Shown: positions 41,598 through 50,281 of the stretch, piece by piece
How positions within the stretch are numbered: the stretch's first letter is position 1
Layout of the letters: the number at the start of each line of letters is the position of its first letter
Source: Kribbella pratensis
GTDB lineage: Bacteria > Actinomycetota > Actinomycetes > Propionibacteriales > Kribbellaceae
Length of the DNA: 64,000 nucleotides
NCBI RefSeq assembly: GCF_004365355.1
Contig: NZ_SODP01000002.1
Location: 124,001-188,000 of the forward strand
Direction of reading: 5' to 3'
Position numbers and translations under genes: made by a program
The notes under the pieces: generated by a model
Database searches by the model: none
The model's input: only the letters and a program-made list of their open reading frames with translations
What the model was told of the DNA's origin: nothing

Positions 41598-42575
41598 ATG
41601 GACATGCGCGGATCAGGACGAACAGGAATCGAGGTCAGCCCGGTCGGATTCGGGTGCTGGGCGATCGGCGGTCCGTTCAGTAACCCGGCCGGCGAACCGC
41701 TGGGCTGGGGCGAGGTTGACGACGACGAGTCGGTGCGGGCCATCCGGCGGGCGGTCGAGCTCGGGGTGACCTTCTTCGACACCGCCGATGTGTACGGCGC
41801 GGGCCACAGCGAGCGCGTGCTCGGCAAGGCTCTCGCCGGGATACGCGACCAGGTGGTTATCGCGACGAAGTGGGGCAACACGTTCGACGAGTCCACCAGG
41901 GTCATGCACCACCAGGACACGACACCTGAATATGTGCACAAAGCCGTGCGGGCTTCGCTCGACCGGCTCGGGACCGACTATCTCGACCTCTACCAGCTGC
42001 ATTTCGACACGACCGACGAGATCGCGTTGCCGCTGCGTGAGGCGTGCGAGGAGCTCGTGCGCGAAGGGTTGATCCGCAGCTACGCGTGGAGCACCGACAC
42101 GCTGCACAGCGCGGAACTCTTTGCCCAGGGCAAGCACTGCGCCGCCGTACAGCACGAGGCGAGCGTCCTGCACGACGCGCCGGACTTCTTCGCGCTGTGC
42201 GAGCGCGAGGATCTGATGAGCATCAACCGGACTCCGCTCGGGATGGGCATCCTCGGCCGCCGCGACGCGAGCAGGCCGGCGACCGGCGCCGACATCCGGA
42301 CACTGCCGCCCTCCTGGCTGCGGTACTTCGCGGAGGGCGGCGTACCGGCCCCCGAGTGGTGGGACAAGGTGTCCGCGATCCGCGAGCTCCTGCAGAGCGA
42401 CGGCCGGACGCTGGCCCAAGGCGCTCTCGCGTGGCTGTGGGCGCGGAGCCCGAAGACCGTGCCGATCCCCGGCTTCCGAACCGTCGCGCAAGCCGAGGAG
42501 AACGCCGGCGCGATGGCGTTCGGCCCGCTCGGAAGTGACCAACTGGCCGAGATCGCCACCCTCATCGAGAACTAG
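41598..42575 (+). CDS. Aldo/keto reductase
   Basis: A 325-residue NADPH-dependent reductase with the catalytic tetrad Asp61, Tyr66 (FFDTADVYG), Lys91 (VIATKWG) and His135 (LYQLHFD). The sequence fits the AKR5/11-like bacterial group acting on sugars and aldehydes. A second ATG two codons in is an alternative start. Its transcript should end at the hairpin at 42586-42625. Confidence 0.87.
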   Translation: MDMRGSGRTGIEVSPVGFGCWAIGGPFSNPAGEPLGWGEVDDDESVRAIRRAVELGVTFFDTADVYGAGHSERVLGKALAGIRDQVVIATKWGNTFDESTRVMHHQDTTPEYVHKAVRASLDRLGTDYLDLYQLHFDTTDEIALPLREACEELVREGLIRSYAWSTDTLHSAELFAQGKHCAAVQHEASVLHDAPDFFALCEREDLMSINRTPLGMGILGRRDASRPATGADIRTLPPSWLRYFAEGGVPAPEWWDKVSAIRELLQSDGRTLAQGALAWLWARSPKTVPIPGFRTVAQAEENAGAMAFGPLGSDQLAEIATLIEN

Positions 42576-42585
42576 CCACCCCCAC

Positions 42586-42625
42586 CCTCGGCCCGGTGAC
42601 CGCCCAGCGCGGCCCCGGGCCGAGG
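42586..42625 (+). terminator. Hairpin terminator of the aldo/keto reductase gene
   Basis: CCTCGGCCCGG (42586-42596) pairs perfectly with 42615-42625 around an 18-base loop, starting ten bases after the stop and followed by TCTTGTC. Confidence 0.7.
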
Positions 42626-42695
42626 TCTTGTCATGGCGAAGGCCGCCGCCCCGGTCCCGCCGAGTCGTGAATTCCGGCGGGGGACGACAGGAAAT

Positions 42696-42733
42696 GGGGG
42701 CTCAGGACAGGAAATAACCTGTCTCGAGGCCCC
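42696..42733 (-). terminator. Hairpin terminator facing the lacI gene
   Basis: A 16-base arm (42696-42711) pairs with 42718-42733 at 13 positions around the AT loop AAATAA. It lies downstream of the minus-strand lacI gene. GACAGGAAAT occurs twice here, at 42686 and 42706. Confidence 0.55.
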
Positions 42734-42760
42734 ATAGGGTGTGCCAGCCCCCGGCCGAAC

Positions 42761-42812
42761 GCCGCTGGATGGCGGGACTGATCGTCGCCGCTGGATAGCG
42801 GGACTGATCGTC
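42761..42812. repeat. 26-bp tandem duplication
   Basis: Two adjacent copies of a 26-base unit beginning GCCGCTGGAT differ at one position. The unit is not part of a gene. A TATCGATA palindrome follows at 42835-42842. This is a probable recent slippage event between two convergent genes. Confidence 0.75.
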
Positions 42813-42891
42813 ACCACGCCGCCTGATCAAGGTGTATCGATATACTTCGGCGCAACAACTCCCGCGCTGCGTGACGAGGTGAGCCGTGGTG

Positions 42892-43917
42892 TCAGACGAC
42901 AGGTTTGGTGGTGCCGCGCTGGATCAGCCGCGCCGGCGCGATCAGTTCCTGTGGTTCGGCGCCCGGGCCGTCGTTGATCTGGGCCATCAGCAGCGCGACG
43001 ATCGAGTCCGCCATCTCCTCGTGCCCGGGGTTGATGCTGGACAGCGCCGGGACCAGGTACGCCGCCTCGTCGATGTCGTCGAAGCCGATCACCTGGACGT
43101 CCTCGGGCACCCGCAGATTCGCATCGGCCAGCGCCCGGAGCGCACCAAGGGCAACCACGTCGGTCAGTGCGAATACCGCGTCGAAGGTGATGCCACGATC
43201 GATCAGCGACCGGATCGCGTCGTACCCCTGCTGCATCGTGAAGTGGCAGCGGACCGTCAGCTCCGGATCGATCGGTACGCCGGCGTCGGTGTGCGCGAGT
43301 CCGTATCCCTCGGCGCGCAGAGACGGCATGTTGGCAATCCAGTCGGGGTTGCCGCCGAGCATCGCGATGCGCCGTGCGCCGGTGGCGAGCAGGTGGGCGG
43401 TCGCCTGCCGGGCGCCGTCGACGTTGTCCATCATCACGTGGTCGTACCGCGACGGCAGCGCCCGCTCCCCGATCATCACCACGGGCGCGTCGCTGCCCAG
43501 CTGGGTCAGCTCGGCCGGGTCGCTGTCGACCACGCTCAAGACGAGCCCGTCGTACATCCGCAGCCGGGAGAACGCGACCGCGTCCGCCTCCCCCTCGCGG
43601 CTGGCTCCGGTGCGCTCCATCACGATGCGCAGCCCGTGTGCCTCGAACCGGTCCGCGAGCCGGCCGGCCAGCTGGGCGAAGTACGGGCGCTCGAGCTCCG
43701 GGACGGCGAGGCCGACTACTCCGGTCCGGCCGGCGCGCAGGTGCCGGGCGGCCAGATTGACCTGGTACCCGAGGTCGCTGATCGCGGCCAGGACCCGTTC
43801 GCGCGTCACGGCGCCGACGCGCGGTCGCCCGTTGATCACGTTCGAAACGGTCATCGTGGACACCCCCGCGGACCGCGCGACGTCAGCCATCGTGACCGCG
43901 GTCGTGCCCTTCTTCAT
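42892..43917 (-). CDS. LacI-family regulator of the arabinofuranosidase
   Basis: A 341-residue regulator. The DNA-binding helices are VTMADVARSAGVSTMTVSNVIN (about residues 8-29), the hinge is LAARHLRAGRTG and the effector domain follows. It is divergent from the GH51 gene with only 34 bases between the starts, so both promoters overlap and the regulator almost certainly controls arabinofuranosidase expression. Arabinose or an arabino-oligosaccharide is the expected inducer. Confidence 0.88.
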   Translation of the reverse strand: MKKGTTAVTMADVARSAGVSTMTVSNVINGRPRVGAVTRERVLAAISDLGYQVNLAARHLRAGRTGVVGLAVPELERPYFAQLAGRLADRFEAHGLRIVMERTGASREGEADAVAFSRLRMYDGLVLSVVDSDPAELTQLGSDAPVVMIGERALPSRYDHVMMDNVDGARQATAHLLATGARRIAMLGGNPDWIANMPSLRAEGYGLAHTDAGVPIDPELTVRCHFTMQQGYDAIRSLIDRGITFDAVFALTDVVALGALRALADANLRVPEDVQVIGFDDIDEAAYLVPALSSINPGHEEMADSIVALLMAQINDGPGAEPQELIAPARLIQRGTTKPVV

Positions 43918-43951
43918 GTCGCCCACCCTATCCAGCTCAAGGAGTAATCCC

Positions 43952-45460
43952 TTGTCCGTAGCATCTACTGCCCGGGTCGTGATCGATCTCGACGTACCCG
44001 GACCGACCATCAGCCGGCATCTGTACGGGCACTTCGCCGAGCATCTCGGGCGATGCATCTACGGCGGTTTCTACGTCGGCGAGGATTCCCCGATCCCGAA
44101 CGAGGGCGGTATCAGGCTGGACGTGGTCGAGGCGCTGCGGGCGCTGGACATCCCGAACCTGCGCTGGCCGGGCGGGTGTTTCGCGGACGAGTACCACTGG
44201 AAGGACGGGATCGGGCCGAAGGCGGACCGGCCGTCGATGGTGAACACGCATTGGGGCAACGTCGAGGAGAACAACCACTTCGGCACCCATGAGTTCATGG
44301 CGTTGTGCGAGCTGCTCGGCGCAGCGCCGTACGTGAACGGGAATGTCGGCAGCGGCACCGTGCGGGAAATGAGCGAGTGGGTCGAGTACCTGACCCGCGA
44401 CGGCGACAGCCCGATGGTCCGCGAGCGCAAGGCGAACGGCCGGGACGAGCCGTGGAAGATCCCGTTCTGGGGTATCGGCAACGAGACCTGGGGCTGCGGC
44501 GGCAACATGCGGGCCGACGCGTACGCCGATCTGGCCCGGCAGTACGCGACGTTCCTCAGGGACCACGGCGACAACAAGCTTTACCGGATCGCGGCCGGTG
44601 CGTCCGACGACGACCTCGCGTGGACCGAGGCATTGCTCAAGGCGGTCAGCTGCCTCGGGTGCGAGCGGGGTCCGAAGAACCTCTTCCAGGCGATCTCGTT
44701 CCACTACTACACGGTCGCGGGGACCTGGGATCACAAGGGCAGCGCGACCGACTTCGGTCTCGACGAGTACTACGCGACGATCCGCAAGGCGCAGGACATC
44801 GACCGGGTCATCCGCGGGCACTCCGCGCTGATGGATGCCTACGACCCGGAGCGCAAACTCGGCCTCGTGCTGGACGAGTGGGGCACCTGGTGGGACGTCG
44901 AGCCGGGCACGAATCCCGGCTTCCTGTACCAGCAGAACGCGATGCGCGACGCGCTGGTCGCGAGCCTGCACTTCGACGTGTTCCACAAGCACGCGGAGCG
45001 GTTGGTGATGGCGAACATCGCGCAGACCGTGAATGTTCTGCAGGCGATGCTGCTCACCGACGACGAGGGCGGGTTGGTGCGGACGCCGACGTACCACGTG
45101 TTCGAGATGAACAAGGGGCATCACGACGCGACCGCCGTACCGGTGCATGTGGTCGAGCAGCCGACGTACGAGTCGATGGAGCTGGTGTCGGCGTCCGCGT
45201 CGGTGAAGGACGGACGGGCGCTGGTTTCGGTCAGCAATCTCGACCCGACCGCGCCGCTGGACGTCGTACTGGATCTGCGTGGTGCCGACGTGCGGGAGCC
45301 GGCCGGACGGTTGCTGACGGCAACGAACCCGCAATCCTTCAACACGGCCGGCGATCCGGGCGCGGTGGCTCCGGCTCCGCTCAGCGTCGAACCGGAGCCC
45401 CGCGGCCTGCGGGTGACGCTGCCGCCGCATTCCTTTGCGACGGTCAGCTTGGTTTTGTGA
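43952..45460 (+). CDS. GH51 alpha-L-arabinofuranosidase
   Basis: A 502-residue intracellular GH51 enzyme that releases arabinose from arabinan and arabinoxylan oligosaccharides. The acid/base is Glu178 in GIGNETWGCGG and the nucleophile Glu309 in LVLDEWGTWWD. The beta-sandwich C-terminal domain completes the fold. The start is TTG at 43952, supported by AAGGAG seven bases upstream and by the family's N-terminal pattern (TARVVIDLD). No signal peptide is seen. It overlaps the convergent MerR gene by 17 bases. Confidence 0.92.
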   Translation: MSVASTARVVIDLDVPGPTISRHLYGHFAEHLGRCIYGGFYVGEDSPIPNEGGIRLDVVEALRALDIPNLRWPGGCFADEYHWKDGIGPKADRPSMVNTHWGNVEENNHFGTHEFMALCELLGAAPYVNGNVGSGTVREMSEWVEYLTRDGDSPMVRERKANGRDEPWKIPFWGIGNETWGCGGNMRADAYADLARQYATFLRDHGDNKLYRIAAGASDDDLAWTEALLKAVSCLGCERGPKNLFQAISFHYYTVAGTWDHKGSATDFGLDEYYATIRKAQDIDRVIRGHSALMDAYDPERKLGLVLDEWGTWWDVEPGTNPGFLYQQNAMRDALVASLHFDVFHKHAERLVMANIAQTVNVLQAMLLTDDEGGLVRTPTYHVFEMNKGHHDATAVPVHVVEQPTYESMELVSASASVKDGRALVSVSNLDPTAPLDVVLDLRGADVREPAGRLLTATNPQSFNTAGDPGAVAPAPLSVEPEPRGLRVTLPPHSFATVSLVL

Positions 45461-46286
45461 CCGGTTTCGTCACGGGGATCTGGAACTCGTGCACCCAGTT
45501 CGCCGGGTTGTCCGGGTCGAACTGGAGCGTGACCTCGCGCGCGTATCCCTGACTGCGATAGCCGTTGTCCTCGATCCATCGCGCGAGCGTCTGCATGCTG
45601 CGGTCGGCCTCCATCATGTCGCCTTTGTGGACGATGGTGGCCGCCTGCGTGATCTCGGGCAGCTCGAGGACGTCGACGTCGGCAGCGGTCCTTCCGTCGG
45701 TGCCGGCGTCGACGGGTACGGCGGCGTGGACGCGGACCGTCTCGCCGTCGGCCTGCTCGTAGTACGCGACCGGTGAGCCGCACGGGTTGACCCCGGCCGT
45801 CCCGAGTCGTTCGAAGAGCTGGCCGAACAGGGGTTGCAGCACGGGACCGATGTCCTCACCGTCGTAGCTCGGTGAGATCGCGGACAGCTCCGCGACCCGT
45901 GTCGGGGCGATGCGTTTGAGGACGACGTCGTCGGTAGGCATGTGACCTTCCCTCTCGATGAGTCGGAGCCTCGCCTCGACGCTGGTCAACCGGGCGGTAC
46001 TGCGGGCGAGCTCGTCCTCGAGCTGGGCCTGCCGCAACCGCAGCATGCCGCGCAGTTCCTCGGCCGACAGCTTGGCGTCGACGATCTCGCCGACCTGCTG
46101 CAGGGTGAACCCGAGGTCCTTCAGCGCGACGATCCGGTTCAGCCGGCTGAACTGGTCGGCCGAATAGAACCGGTACCCGGTCACCTCGTCGACGACGGCC
46201 GGGCGGAGCAGCCCGAGCGCGTCGTAGTGCCGCAGCATCCGCGCCGACACCTGACCGAACGCGGCGAAGTCTCCGATAGTGAACAT
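45444..46286 (-). CDS. MerR-family regulator with GyrI-like effector domain
   Basis: A 280-residue protein. The MerR winged helix is MFTIGDFAAFGQVSARMLRHYDALGLLRP, a coiled-coil helix covers residues 80-115, and the C-terminal GyrI-like effector-binding domain begins near 123. This is the BltR/BmrR architecture, which senses hydrophobic cations. The palindrome at 46303-46317 lies in its own promoter, so it is likely autoregulated. No transporter is adjacent. Confidence 0.87.
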   Translation of the reverse strand: MFTIGDFAAFGQVSARMLRHYDALGLLRPAVVDEVTGYRFYSADQFSRLNRIVALKDLGFTLQQVGEIVDAKLSAEELRGMLRLRQAQLEDELARSTARLTSVEARLRLIEREGHMPTDDVVLKRIAPTRVAELSAISPSYDGEDIGPVLQPLFGQLFERLGTAGVNPCGSPVAYYEQADGETVRVHAAVPVDAGTDGRTAADVDVLELPEITQAATIVHKGDMMEADRSMQTLARWIEDNGYRSQGYAREVTLQFDPDNPANWVHEFQIPVTKPVTKPS

Positions 46287-46302
46287 GCCACGACCTTCCG
46301 GC

Positions 46303-46317
46303 TTGACACAGTGTCAA
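46303..46317. promoter_or_regulatory. MerR operator TTGACAC-A-GTGTCAA
   Basis: A perfect 15-base palindrome 16 bases before the merR start. On the minus strand a TTGACC lies just upstream of it and GAAGGT 19 bases further on, giving the long-spacer promoter that MerR proteins remodel. Confidence 0.65.
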
Positions 46318-46319
46318 GG

Positions 46320-47213
46320 TCAAGCCTCGAGAGTACGGCGGTACCTTCCGGGCGTGCTGCCCGTGGTCGACCGGAACGCCTTGCTGAACGCCGATTCCGA
46401 GCGGTACCCGACCTGGGCGGCGACCGTTGCCACCGTCTGGTCGGCGTCGGTCAGCAGATCGGCGGCCACCATCATCCGCAGCTGCGTCACGAAAGCAGCG
46501 ACGCTGATCGGGGTCAGCCGGGCGAAGTGCCGGACGAAGGTTGCCCTGGACATCGATGCGGTCGCAGCCAGCCGCTCGAGGGTCCAGTCGGCGCCGGGAT
46601 CCCGCAGTACCCCCTCGACCGAGGCCGCGATGCGCGGGTCGGCCAGTGCGGTCCAGGGCGCCGCGCCGGGCAGGCCGCCGCGGCGGAGCATCATCGCGAG
46701 CAGCGCGGCACACAGCGAGTCCAGGATCGCCGACGTACCAGGACCTTCTTCGCGGGCCTCGGCGCGTAGCAGCTCGGCGAGCGTCCGGATCGATTCGTCG
46801 GGCCCGAACGACACGACCAGCGGATCAGGCAGGCTGCGCAGAAGCAGTACGCCGGAACCCGATCCGACCGTGTAGTGGCCGCAGAAGATGTCGGTGATCA
46901 CTTCTCCGGACGGGCTGTTGACGGTGTCGAACGCCGTACCCGGTGTCTCGACGGATGCCCGCGGCCGGCCCGCGCCCGGCGTACGGATGATGTGCGCTGG
47001 GCTGTCGGCGAGCAGGACCGCGTCACCTGCGGTCAGCTGGATCGAGCGGTCGGGCAACTCCAGCGTGCACTCGCCGTCGAGGATGAAGTGGAACGCGGCC
47101 TGGTCGTCGGCGTACGCGGGAACCTTCATCTCGGTGTCGGCCGCGAACAGGCAGCGCTTGTCGACCGTCGCCCCGATGCGGGCGAGCCCGACGAGATGGC
47201 TGATCAGATCCAT
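46320..47213 (-). CDS. rclR: RclR-like AraC-family reactive-chlorine regulator
   Basis: A 297-residue regulator with an N-terminal cupin sensor and C-terminal AraC helix-turn-helix pair (WTLERLAATASMSRATFVRHFA and VATVAAQVGYRSESAFSKAF). The two cysteines that act as the redox switch in E. coli RclR (Cys21, Cys89) have counterparts here: Cys21 in VDKRCLF, at the same residue number, and Cys111 in IFCG. It is divergent from an RclA homologue by 71 bases, as in E. coli. Activation of rclA by HOCl-type oxidants is inferred. Confidence 0.8.
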   Translation of the reverse strand: MDLISHLVGLARIGATVDKRCLFAADTEMKVPAYADDQAAFHFILDGECTLELPDRSIQLTAGDAVLLADSPAHIIRTPGAGRPRASVETPGTAFDTVNSPSGEVITDIFCGHYTVGSGSGVLLLRSLPDPLVVSFGPDESIRTLAELLRAEAREEGPGTSAILDSLCAALLAMMLRRGGLPGAAPWTALADPRIAASVEGVLRDPGADWTLERLAATASMSRATFVRHFARLTPISVAAFVTQLRMMVAADLLTDADQTVATVAAQVGYRSESAFSKAFRSTTGSTPGRYRRTLEA

Positions 47214-47284
47214 GAGACGCCTCAGCAGGAAATTGAACTTTTATCGACTGTTCCGTCTCAAGCCTACGTCGCAGACTCAAAGGT

Positions 47285-48643
47285 ATGACTTCCAACCTGA
47301 CGGCAGATGTCGTCGTGATCGGTTTCGGCAAGGGCGGGAAGGTGACGGCCGCGGCACTCGGCCGGGCCGGCCGTCGGGTGATCCTGATCGAACGCTCCGA
47401 CCAGATGTACGGCGGGACCTGCCCGAACGTCGGCTGTGTGCCGACCAAACAACTGGTCCATCACTCCAGCAAGCGGCGGCCCGACGACTCGCCCGAAGAG
47501 TGGTTCGAGCGGTCGATCGCCGAGGTGAAGGCCTTGACCTCGACGTTCCGGGCCGGGAACTACAACGCGCTGAACGACGCCGAGAACATCACCCTGCTCA
47601 CCGGAACGGCGTCCTTCGTCGACGAGCACACCGTCGCGGTCGGCGACGTACGGATCGCCGCCGAGACCATCCTGATCAACACCGGTTCGGAGTCGGTGAT
47701 CCCGAACATCCCCGGTCTGCGCGAGAGCCCGCGGACCGTGACGAACGTGGACCTGATCCACACCGCGCACCTGCCCGGTCGGCTGGCCGTGATCGGCGGC
47801 GGGTACCAGGGCATCGAGTTCGCCTCGATCTACCGCCGGTTCGGGACGCAGGTCACCGTGCTCGAGTCGTCGGACCGGATCCTCGGCCGCGAGGACGACG
47901 ATGTCGCAGCCGTGGCGGCGGACATCCTGACCGGCGAGGGCGTGGAGATCGTCGCCGGCGCCGAAGTACTGGAGATCCGCGACGAGGACACGGTTGTCTA
48001 CCGCAAGGGCGGGCGCGAGCACACGCTCACGGTCGACGCGATCCTTGCTGCGACCGGACGTACGCCGGTCACCGCTGAGTTGAGGCTCGAGAACGCCGGC
48101 GTCCGTACGACGACATCCGGGGCGATCGAGGTCGATGCACAGTTGCGGACCAGCCAGCCGCACATCTTCGCGCTGGGCGATGTGAACGGCGGGCCGCAGT
48201 TCACGTACATCTCGCTGGACGACAGCCGGATCGTGCTGGATCAATTGCTCGGCAGCGGGAAGCGATCGACGGCCGATCGGGTCGCCGTACCGCAGACGCT
48301 GTTCATGTCGCCGCCGCTGGCGACCGTCGGGTTGACCGAGAAGGCCGCGCGCGAGGCGGGGTACCGGGTCCGGATCGGGATGGAGAACGTCGCCGACATC
48401 GTCGCGATGCCGCGCGCGTACATCGTCGAGGAGACCCGCGGCGTGATGAAGTTCGTGATCGACGCCGAGACCGACGAGATCCTCGGCGCGGCGCTGCTGA
48501 GCGTGGACGCGCAGGAGCTGATCAACGTGGTCACGCTCGCGATGCGCCACCGGATCACGGCCGCCGAACTGCGCGACTCGATCTACACGCACCCGTCCTC
48601 GACCGAGGCCTTCAACGACGTCCTCGCGACCATCGTGCGCTGA
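47285..48643 (+). CDS. rclA: RclA-like flavin disulfide reductase
   Basis: A 452-residue FAD/NAD(P)H oxidoreductase. The FAD loop is IGFGKGGK (residues 12-19), and the redox-active pair Cys46-Cys51 is in YGGTCPNVGCVPTK. The later segments QFTYISLDDSRIV and GKRSTADR closely match E. coli RclA. RclA protects against reactive chlorine and reduces Cu(II). The C-terminal THPSSTEAFND dimerisation block is present, so the protein is full length. It is paired with the divergent RclR-like gene. Confidence 0.88.
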   Translation: MTSNLTADVVVIGFGKGGKVTAAALGRAGRRVILIERSDQMYGGTCPNVGCVPTKQLVHHSSKRRPDDSPEEWFERSIAEVKALTSTFRAGNYNALNDAENITLLTGTASFVDEHTVAVGDVRIAAETILINTGSESVIPNIPGLRESPRTVTNVDLIHTAHLPGRLAVIGGGYQGIEFASIYRRFGTQVTVLESSDRILGREDDDVAAVAADILTGEGVEIVAGAEVLEIRDEDTVVYRKGGREHTLTVDAILAATGRTPVTAELRLENAGVRTTTSGAIEVDAQLRTSQPHIFALGDVNGGPQFTYISLDDSRIVLDQLLGSGKRSTADRVAVPQTLFMSPPLATVGLTEKAAREAGYRVRIGMENVADIVAMPRAYIVEETRGVMKFVIDAETDEILGAALLSVDAQELINVVTLAMRHRITAAELRDSIYTHPSSTEAFNDVLATIVR

Positions 48644-48647
48644 CCGT

Positions 48648-48704
48648 CTTTGAGCACCGTCCAACCATCGGCCGACCCCAGAAACGGTTGGTGGGTGCTC
48701 AAAG
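48648..48704. terminator. Long two-part hairpin between convergent genes
   Basis: CTTTGAGCACC (48648-48658) plus CCAACC (48661-48666) pair with GGTTGG (48686-48691) plus GGTGCTCAAAG (48694-48704). It begins four bases after the rclA stop and ends before the convergent small gene. Confidence 0.75.
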
Positions 48705-48710
48705 TCAGGG

Positions 48711-48977
48711 TCAGGAGGAGGTGACGCGGGTGCGGCGGTCGCGGATGGCGGCTACTGCTACGGCGGTGACGATGAGAGCGGCACCGCCGGCGCCGAAGCC
48801 GGTGACCAGGTCGGCGCGGCTGCTCAGCCGGGCGTCGCACTGCATCGGCGTGATGCCCTTGTTGGGCTGGAAGACCGAGCCGCAGCCGTCACCACCGGCG
48901 TGCACCGGCCGGACAGCGAACACCGCCCCGACGATCAGCAGGAGAAGACCCACCGCGCCGAGGACCTTGCTCAGCAC
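48711..48977 (-). CDS. Small two-segment membrane protein with conserved Cys pair (paralogue 1)
   Basis: An 88-residue protein: membrane segment (residues 5-25), an outside loop with CGSVFQPNKGITPMQCD, a second segment (about 58-78) and a basic tail. The loop motif CGS-FQP-GITPM-CD recurs in the protein encoded at 60572-60844, so both belong to one uncharacterised family, with the two cysteines probably forming a disulfide outside the cell. The GTG at 48977 follows GAGAGGA. The longer frame to 49037 has no ribosome site. Confidence 0.7.
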   Translation of the reverse strand: MLSKVLGAVGLLLLIVGAVFAVRPVHAGGDGCGSVFQPNKGITPMQCDARLSSRADLVTGFGAGGAALIVTAVAVAAIRDRRTRVTSS

Positions 48978-49080
48978 CGGCCGTCCTCTCGGGAGGCGGC
49001 AGCAGGGATCGACCACTGTTGCCTGGCCGGATCCCACCTGTGCATGCTCACGCTCCCTGACAGCTGTCGACTCATCCGCG

Positions 49081-49096
49081 AGATTTGATCAAATCT
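49081..49096. promoter_or_regulatory. AT-rich perfect palindrome AGATTTGATCAAATCT
   Basis: A 16-base perfect palindrome about 100 bases upstream of the small membrane protein gene. Its 75 percent AT content stands out against the roughly 70 percent GC surroundings. It is probably an operator for an unidentified regulator. Upstream of the paralogue, near 61050, the sequence AGATCAAAT shares half of it. Confidence 0.55.
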
Positions 49097-49204
49097 AACG
49101 CAGCTAGCAGCCAGCTCAGAAGTTCCGCCCGGTCGCCGTGCGGAATCTTCACCCAGTTCTAACGCTCCCCTACCAGGTTGAAACGTGCCACGAGGCGGAC
49201 TGGT

Positions 49205-50200
49205 TCAACCGTCGAGGACAGCAACCAGAGAGCCGCTCGTACGGCCGTGGGCGACGTCTGCGAGAGCTTGGTCGACCTTGTCGAACGGGACTGGGGTCGT
49301 GTGCGCTCTGACCGGCAGACGGGCGACGAGGCGGAACAGCTCCTCGCCGTTGCGGCGGGTGTTGGACGTGACGCTGCGGAGGTCCCGCTCGTGGAAGAGA
49401 TGCCGCTCGTAGTTCAGCGCCGGTACGTCGGACAGGTAGATGCCGGCAACCGCCACGGTGCCGCCCGGCTTGAGCGCTTCGAGTGCGTGCGGGACCACGT
49501 CGCCGGCCGGAGCGAACACGATCGCCGAGTCCAACGGCACCGGCGGATCGTTCCCCACATAGGCTGCCCCTAGCTCGCGGGCCAGTGCGCGATTCTTCTC
49601 ACCACGGGTCACCACGAACAGCTCGGCCCCCTGAGCGATCGCGAGCTGTGCAGTGAGATGCGCGCTGGACCCGAACCCGTAGATCCCGAGCCGTCCGCCA
49701 GGCGGCAGGTTGGCCCGAAGCAGCGACCGGTAGCCGATAATCCCCGCACACAGAAACGGCGCAAGCTCCTCGGCGGGTCGGTCGACCGGCAGCGCATACG
49801 CATAGTCCTGCGGCACCACGGCGTACTCCGCAAATCCGCCATCAGCGTCCCAGCCCGTGTACGTCGACCGCGGACAGAGATTCTCGCGACCCCCACCACA
49901 GAACTCACACACCCCACAAGTCCCCCGCAACCAAGCAATCCCAACCCGATCACCTACCACGAAGCGGTCCGCCGCACCTTGGTCGACCACAGTGCCGACG
50001 GCCTGGTGGCCTGGTACGACGCCGGGGCGCTTCGGTGCGAGATCGCCTTCAGTGAGGTGCAGGTCGGTGCGGCAGATCCCGCAGGCCTCGACCTTGACCA
50101 GGACTTCACCGGGCCCGGGCTCCGGCACCGGACGCCGTACCTTGCGGAGCGGACCGCTGTCGATCGGACCCGGACGCTCAACTGCCCACGCCTGCATCAT
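49205..50200 (-). CDS. Zinc-dependent alcohol dehydrogenase
   Basis: A 331-residue MDR-family enzyme. The catalytic zinc ligands are Cys in ACGICRTDLH and His in PGHQAVG, and the structural zinc loop is CGVCEFCGGGRENLC. The cofactor loop is YGFGSSAHL (divergent from GxGxxG). The sequence fits the AdhP-like group of primary alcohol dehydrogenases. It stands alone; the next gene upstream on the strand starts beyond 51000. Confidence 0.87.
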   Translation of the reverse strand: MMQAWAVERPGPIDSGPLRKVRRPVPEPGPGEVLVKVEACGICRTDLHLTEGDLAPKRPGVVPGHQAVGTVVDQGAADRFVVGDRVGIAWLRGTCGVCEFCGGGRENLCPRSTYTGWDADGGFAEYAVVPQDYAYALPVDRPAEELAPFLCAGIIGYRSLLRANLPPGGRLGIYGFGSSAHLTAQLAIAQGAELFVVTRGEKNRALARELGAAYVGNDPPVPLDSAIVFAPAGDVVPHALEALKPGGTVAVAGIYLSDVPALNYERHLFHERDLRSVTSNTRRNGEELFRLVARLPVRAHTTPVPFDKVDQALADVAHGRTSGSLVAVLDG

Positions 50201-50281
50201 GTCCCCATCATGCGACCCGGCCGTCAGGCGGCGCCGCGGGGTGTTTGCTCGAGCGGGTGGGGGATGCGGTCGGGTGTGCCG

